Positions 5,955 through 7,398 of a DNA stretch of 7,398 nucleotides are shown in pieces. The first letter of the stretch is position 1. Each line of letters starts with the position of its first letter. A program made the translations under genes and the position numbers. This stretch comes from Bacteroidia bacterium (GTDB lineage: Bacteria; Bacteroidota; Bacteroidia; SpSt-205): assembly GCA_025060275.1 (NCBI GenBank), contig JANXCJ010000100.1, forward strand, positions 1 to 7,398, given 5' to 3'. Below the pieces are notes generated by a model. The model did no database searches. It saw only the letters and a program-made list of their open reading frames with translations, and was not told where the DNA came from.

Positions 5955-6632
5955 ATGCATCTTTATATTTTGCCTGCTCCTCTTAGTCGGGTCTCGGGTG
6001 CTTATTGGATGTACCCGAGATGGAAGGAAGTAGCGCAAAAGGTTCGGCTCTTCTTTGTGGAGCGTCTTTCCACAGCGCGCTCTTGGCTAAAAAGCATGGG
6101 GATAGGGGAGGAAGCAAGACTCTTTGAGTGGAGCTCGCAGAAAGGAGACTGGGAGTGGGAAGCGTATGAAGCAGTTTTTGGGCAGCGTGCAATGGCTGCT
6201 CTTCTTAGTGATGCAGGGTTACCGGGTGTGGCTGATCCCGGTACTAGCGTAGTACGACGCGCCCATGCAGAAGGATACAAGATAATACCCTTGGCAGGTC
6301 CAAGCAGTGTTACTTTAGCTTTGGCAGCCTCGGGTCTCTCAGGTCAAAGTTTTACTTTTTGGGGTTACCCCCCCGTGGAAAAACAGGCACGCCGAAAATT
6401 TCTCTTTAAGGTATTCACGCAAGCCAAAGAAATGACCCAAATTCTTATGGAGACCCCCGCAAGAAATCAAAAACTATTCATGGAGATTTTAGAAAAAGCT
6501 CCACCTACGCTTTTGCTTTGTGTAGCCCATCATCTTACTGCAGAAGAAGGATTTGTACGCACAAAGCCTATATCACACTGGGAGAAGGTAGAGATTCCTA
6601 AGGCGCCTACGCTTTTTCTGCTCGGGCGGTAA
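5955..6632 (+). CDS. RsmI-like SAM-dependent methyltransferase (tetrapyrrole-methylase fold)
   Basis: 225-residue member of the RsmI branch of the tetrapyrrole methylase fold. RsmI methylates the 2'-O of C1402 in 16S rRNA; for this variant the RNA target is inferred, not shown. Supporting motifs are LYILPAPL at the N terminus (in place of the canonical LYVVATPIGN), SDAGLPGVADPG (85-96), IIPLAGPSS (110-118) plus ALAASGLSGQSFTFWGY for the SAM pocket, and METPARNQ (about 165-172). The canonical CEDTR segment is replaced by VERLSTAR (about 35-42). The sequence resembles the short Bacteroidota paralogue often annotated simply as SAM-dependent methyltransferase, which occurs beside true RsmI. The ATG at 5955 is preferred because a promoter box ends 4 nt before it. 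Its last 26 bp overlap the end of the convergent histidine kinase gene. Confidence 0.85.
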   Translation: MHLYILPAPLSRVSGAYWMYPRWKEVAQKVRLFFVERLSTARSWLKSMGIGEEARLFEWSSQKGDWEWEAYEAVFGQRAMAALLSDAGLPGVADPGTSVVRRAHAEGYKIIPLAGPSSVTLALAASGLSGQSFTFWGYPPVEKQARRKFLFKVFTQAKEMTQILMETPARNQKLFMEILEKAPPTLLLCVAHHLTAEEGFVRTKPISHWEKVEIPKAPTLFLLGR

Positions 6633-7398
6633 GGGGCAGCTCCACTCCAAATAGCGTGCATCCCGGTTCACTATGAAGAAGGCGGAGGGTACCCCCATAA
6701 CCTTCTATTATTTGCCGGCAGAGAGGAAGGCCTAAGCCTGTCCCTTCTCCTGGAGCTTTTGTAGTGAAGAGGGGCTCAAATATAGCCTCCTTGAGGGCAG
6801 GGGGTATGCCTTTCCCACTGTCTTGAATGAGTACTTGGGCTTTGTGCCCTTCTATGGCTGCTAATCTTATCTGAAGTTTTCCTCCCTCCGGCATAGCTTG
6901 TATAGCGTTCTGAATGAGGTTAGCCCATACCTGTTCCAGGCGAGCAGGGCTGGCGGTCACGTACAGAGTTTCCTCAGGCATCTCTAAGCTAACTTCAATT
7001 TTGCGCATGAGGGGCTTATAGAAGGAGATTGTAGTGGAGAGACTTTCTTGGAGAGATACCTTCTGGAGGGGAACATCCTCTATTCGGCGTACGTACATGC
7101 GAATGGATTGGACTCGCTCATATAGCTTATCTGCAGCTTCTTTTGCTCTTTGGACTGCCTGGTGGATAGAGAGTTCTTGCTGCCACTTTTTCCACATATC
7201 CTCTGAGCTCAAATAAGAGTGAAGAGCAGACCACTGGGAAGGCTCATACCCTAAAAAAGCTAATAACTGGACCTTATCTGGCGGAAGGGAAGGGTAAGCT
7301 TCCTGCCATGCCTTGCGCAGCTCTCGTACTCGGCTGGCAGAAGGATGCGGCTCTGCAGGAGGGGGAAAGTTTAGCTGCGTCTGTTTGTAACTTTCTTG
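6607..7398 (-). CDS. Sensor histidine kinase, C-terminal part (5' end outside window)
   Basis: C-terminal 263 residues of a sensor histidine kinase. The reading frame stays open to base 7398, so the TTG at 7212 is an internal Leu and the sensor region plus phospho-acceptor H-box lie beyond the window. The ATP-binding (HATPase_c) domain is complete: N box NLIQNAIQAMPEGG (around 6918-6877), G1 box DSGKG (6822-6808), F box IFEPLFTTK (about 6783-6757) and G2 box GEGTGLGL (6750-6727). Before it, the helix SIHQAVQRAKEAADKLYERV with SIRMYVRR (about 7170-7084) looks like the second dimerisation helix. A proline-rich patch (PPPAEPHP, around 7365-7342) and about 50 residues of insert precede that helix without any HE-x-x-P/N box. 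This fits the Bacteroidota kinases with a long insertion between the two DHp helices. The cognate response regulator is not visible. Confidence 0.88.
   Translation of the reverse strand, partial: QESYKQTQLNFPPPAEPHPSASRVRELRKAWQEAYPSLPPDKVQLLAFLGYEPSQWSALHSYLSSEDMWKKWQQELSIHQAVQRAKEAADKLYERVQSIRMYVRRIEDVPLQKVSLQESLSTTISFYKPLMRKIEVSLEMPEETLYVTASPARLEQVWANLIQNAIQAMPEGGKLQIRLAAIEGHKAQVLIQDSGKGIPPALKEAIFEPLFTTKAPGEGTGLGLPLCRQIIEGYGGTLRLLHSEPGCTLFGVELPLTARAEKA

Noticed and set aside
5570..6280. Several minus-strand ORFs across the CCG and methylase genes
   Set aside because: They mutually overlap, run opposite well-conserved motifs and are rich in Ser, Arg and Pro as expected of antisense frames.
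7210..7212. TTG as a start codon for a 201-residue kinase
   Set aside because: The frame continues without a stop to base 7398, so this is an internal Leu codon of a longer protein.
1..7398. Defence island, prophage, insertion sequence or CRISPR array
   Set aside because: No transposase, integrase, nuclease cluster, spaced direct repeats or terminal inverted repeats were seen; nearly all of the window is explained by ordinary chromosomal genes.

Overview
The window reads as a chromosomal stretch of a Bacteroidota bacterium. The evidence is the family-specific form of several proteins: a DUF2795 mini-protein, a split membrane Fe-S/cysteine-rich-domain pair, a short RsmI-like methylase and a collagen-like lipoprotein. 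TAnnTTTG-type promoter boxes of the Bacteroidota kind also sit just before genes that have no Shine-Dalgarno sequence. The genus cannot be named from the sequence. No mobile element, CRISPR array, tRNA or rRNA gene is visible.

Layout: (1) 1-1558, plus strand, the C-terminal part of alanyl-tRNA synthetase, cut by the left edge. (2) 1579-2217, plus, a lipoprotein with a short collagen-like Gly-X-Y stretch right after the lipidated cysteine. (3) 2299-3507, minus, a two-gene unit: a rhomboid protease followed with no gap by a 3-methyladenine DNA glycosylase of the AAG/MPG family. (4) 3508-3560, a compact divergent promoter region. (5) 3561-5909, plus, an apparent operon of a very acidic DUF2795 protein, a membrane cytochrome-b/2x[4Fe-4S] protein and a soluble protein with two cysteine-rich (CCG) domains. 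(6) 5955-6632, plus, a noncanonical RsmI-family methyltransferase. (7) 6607-7398, minus, the C-terminal half of a sensor histidine kinase that converges on and overlaps the methylase and is cut by the right edge.

Most of this is core metabolism: translation (AlaRS, the methylase), DNA repair, membrane proteolysis, respiratory electron transfer and signalling. The best candidate for an under-described system is the Fe-S pair. Together the two proteins have the domain order and size of single-chain FadF/EtfD (ETF:menaquinone oxidoreductase-like) or HdrDE-type enzymes, but split between the ferredoxin and CCG domains and led by a DUF2795 gene. The second notable pattern is that all four visible transcription-unit starts carry a TAnnTT(T/C)G box only 4-7 nt before the start codon, which predicts leaderless or nearly leaderless mRNAs. 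Functions are assigned by recognising motifs by eye; no database search was run.
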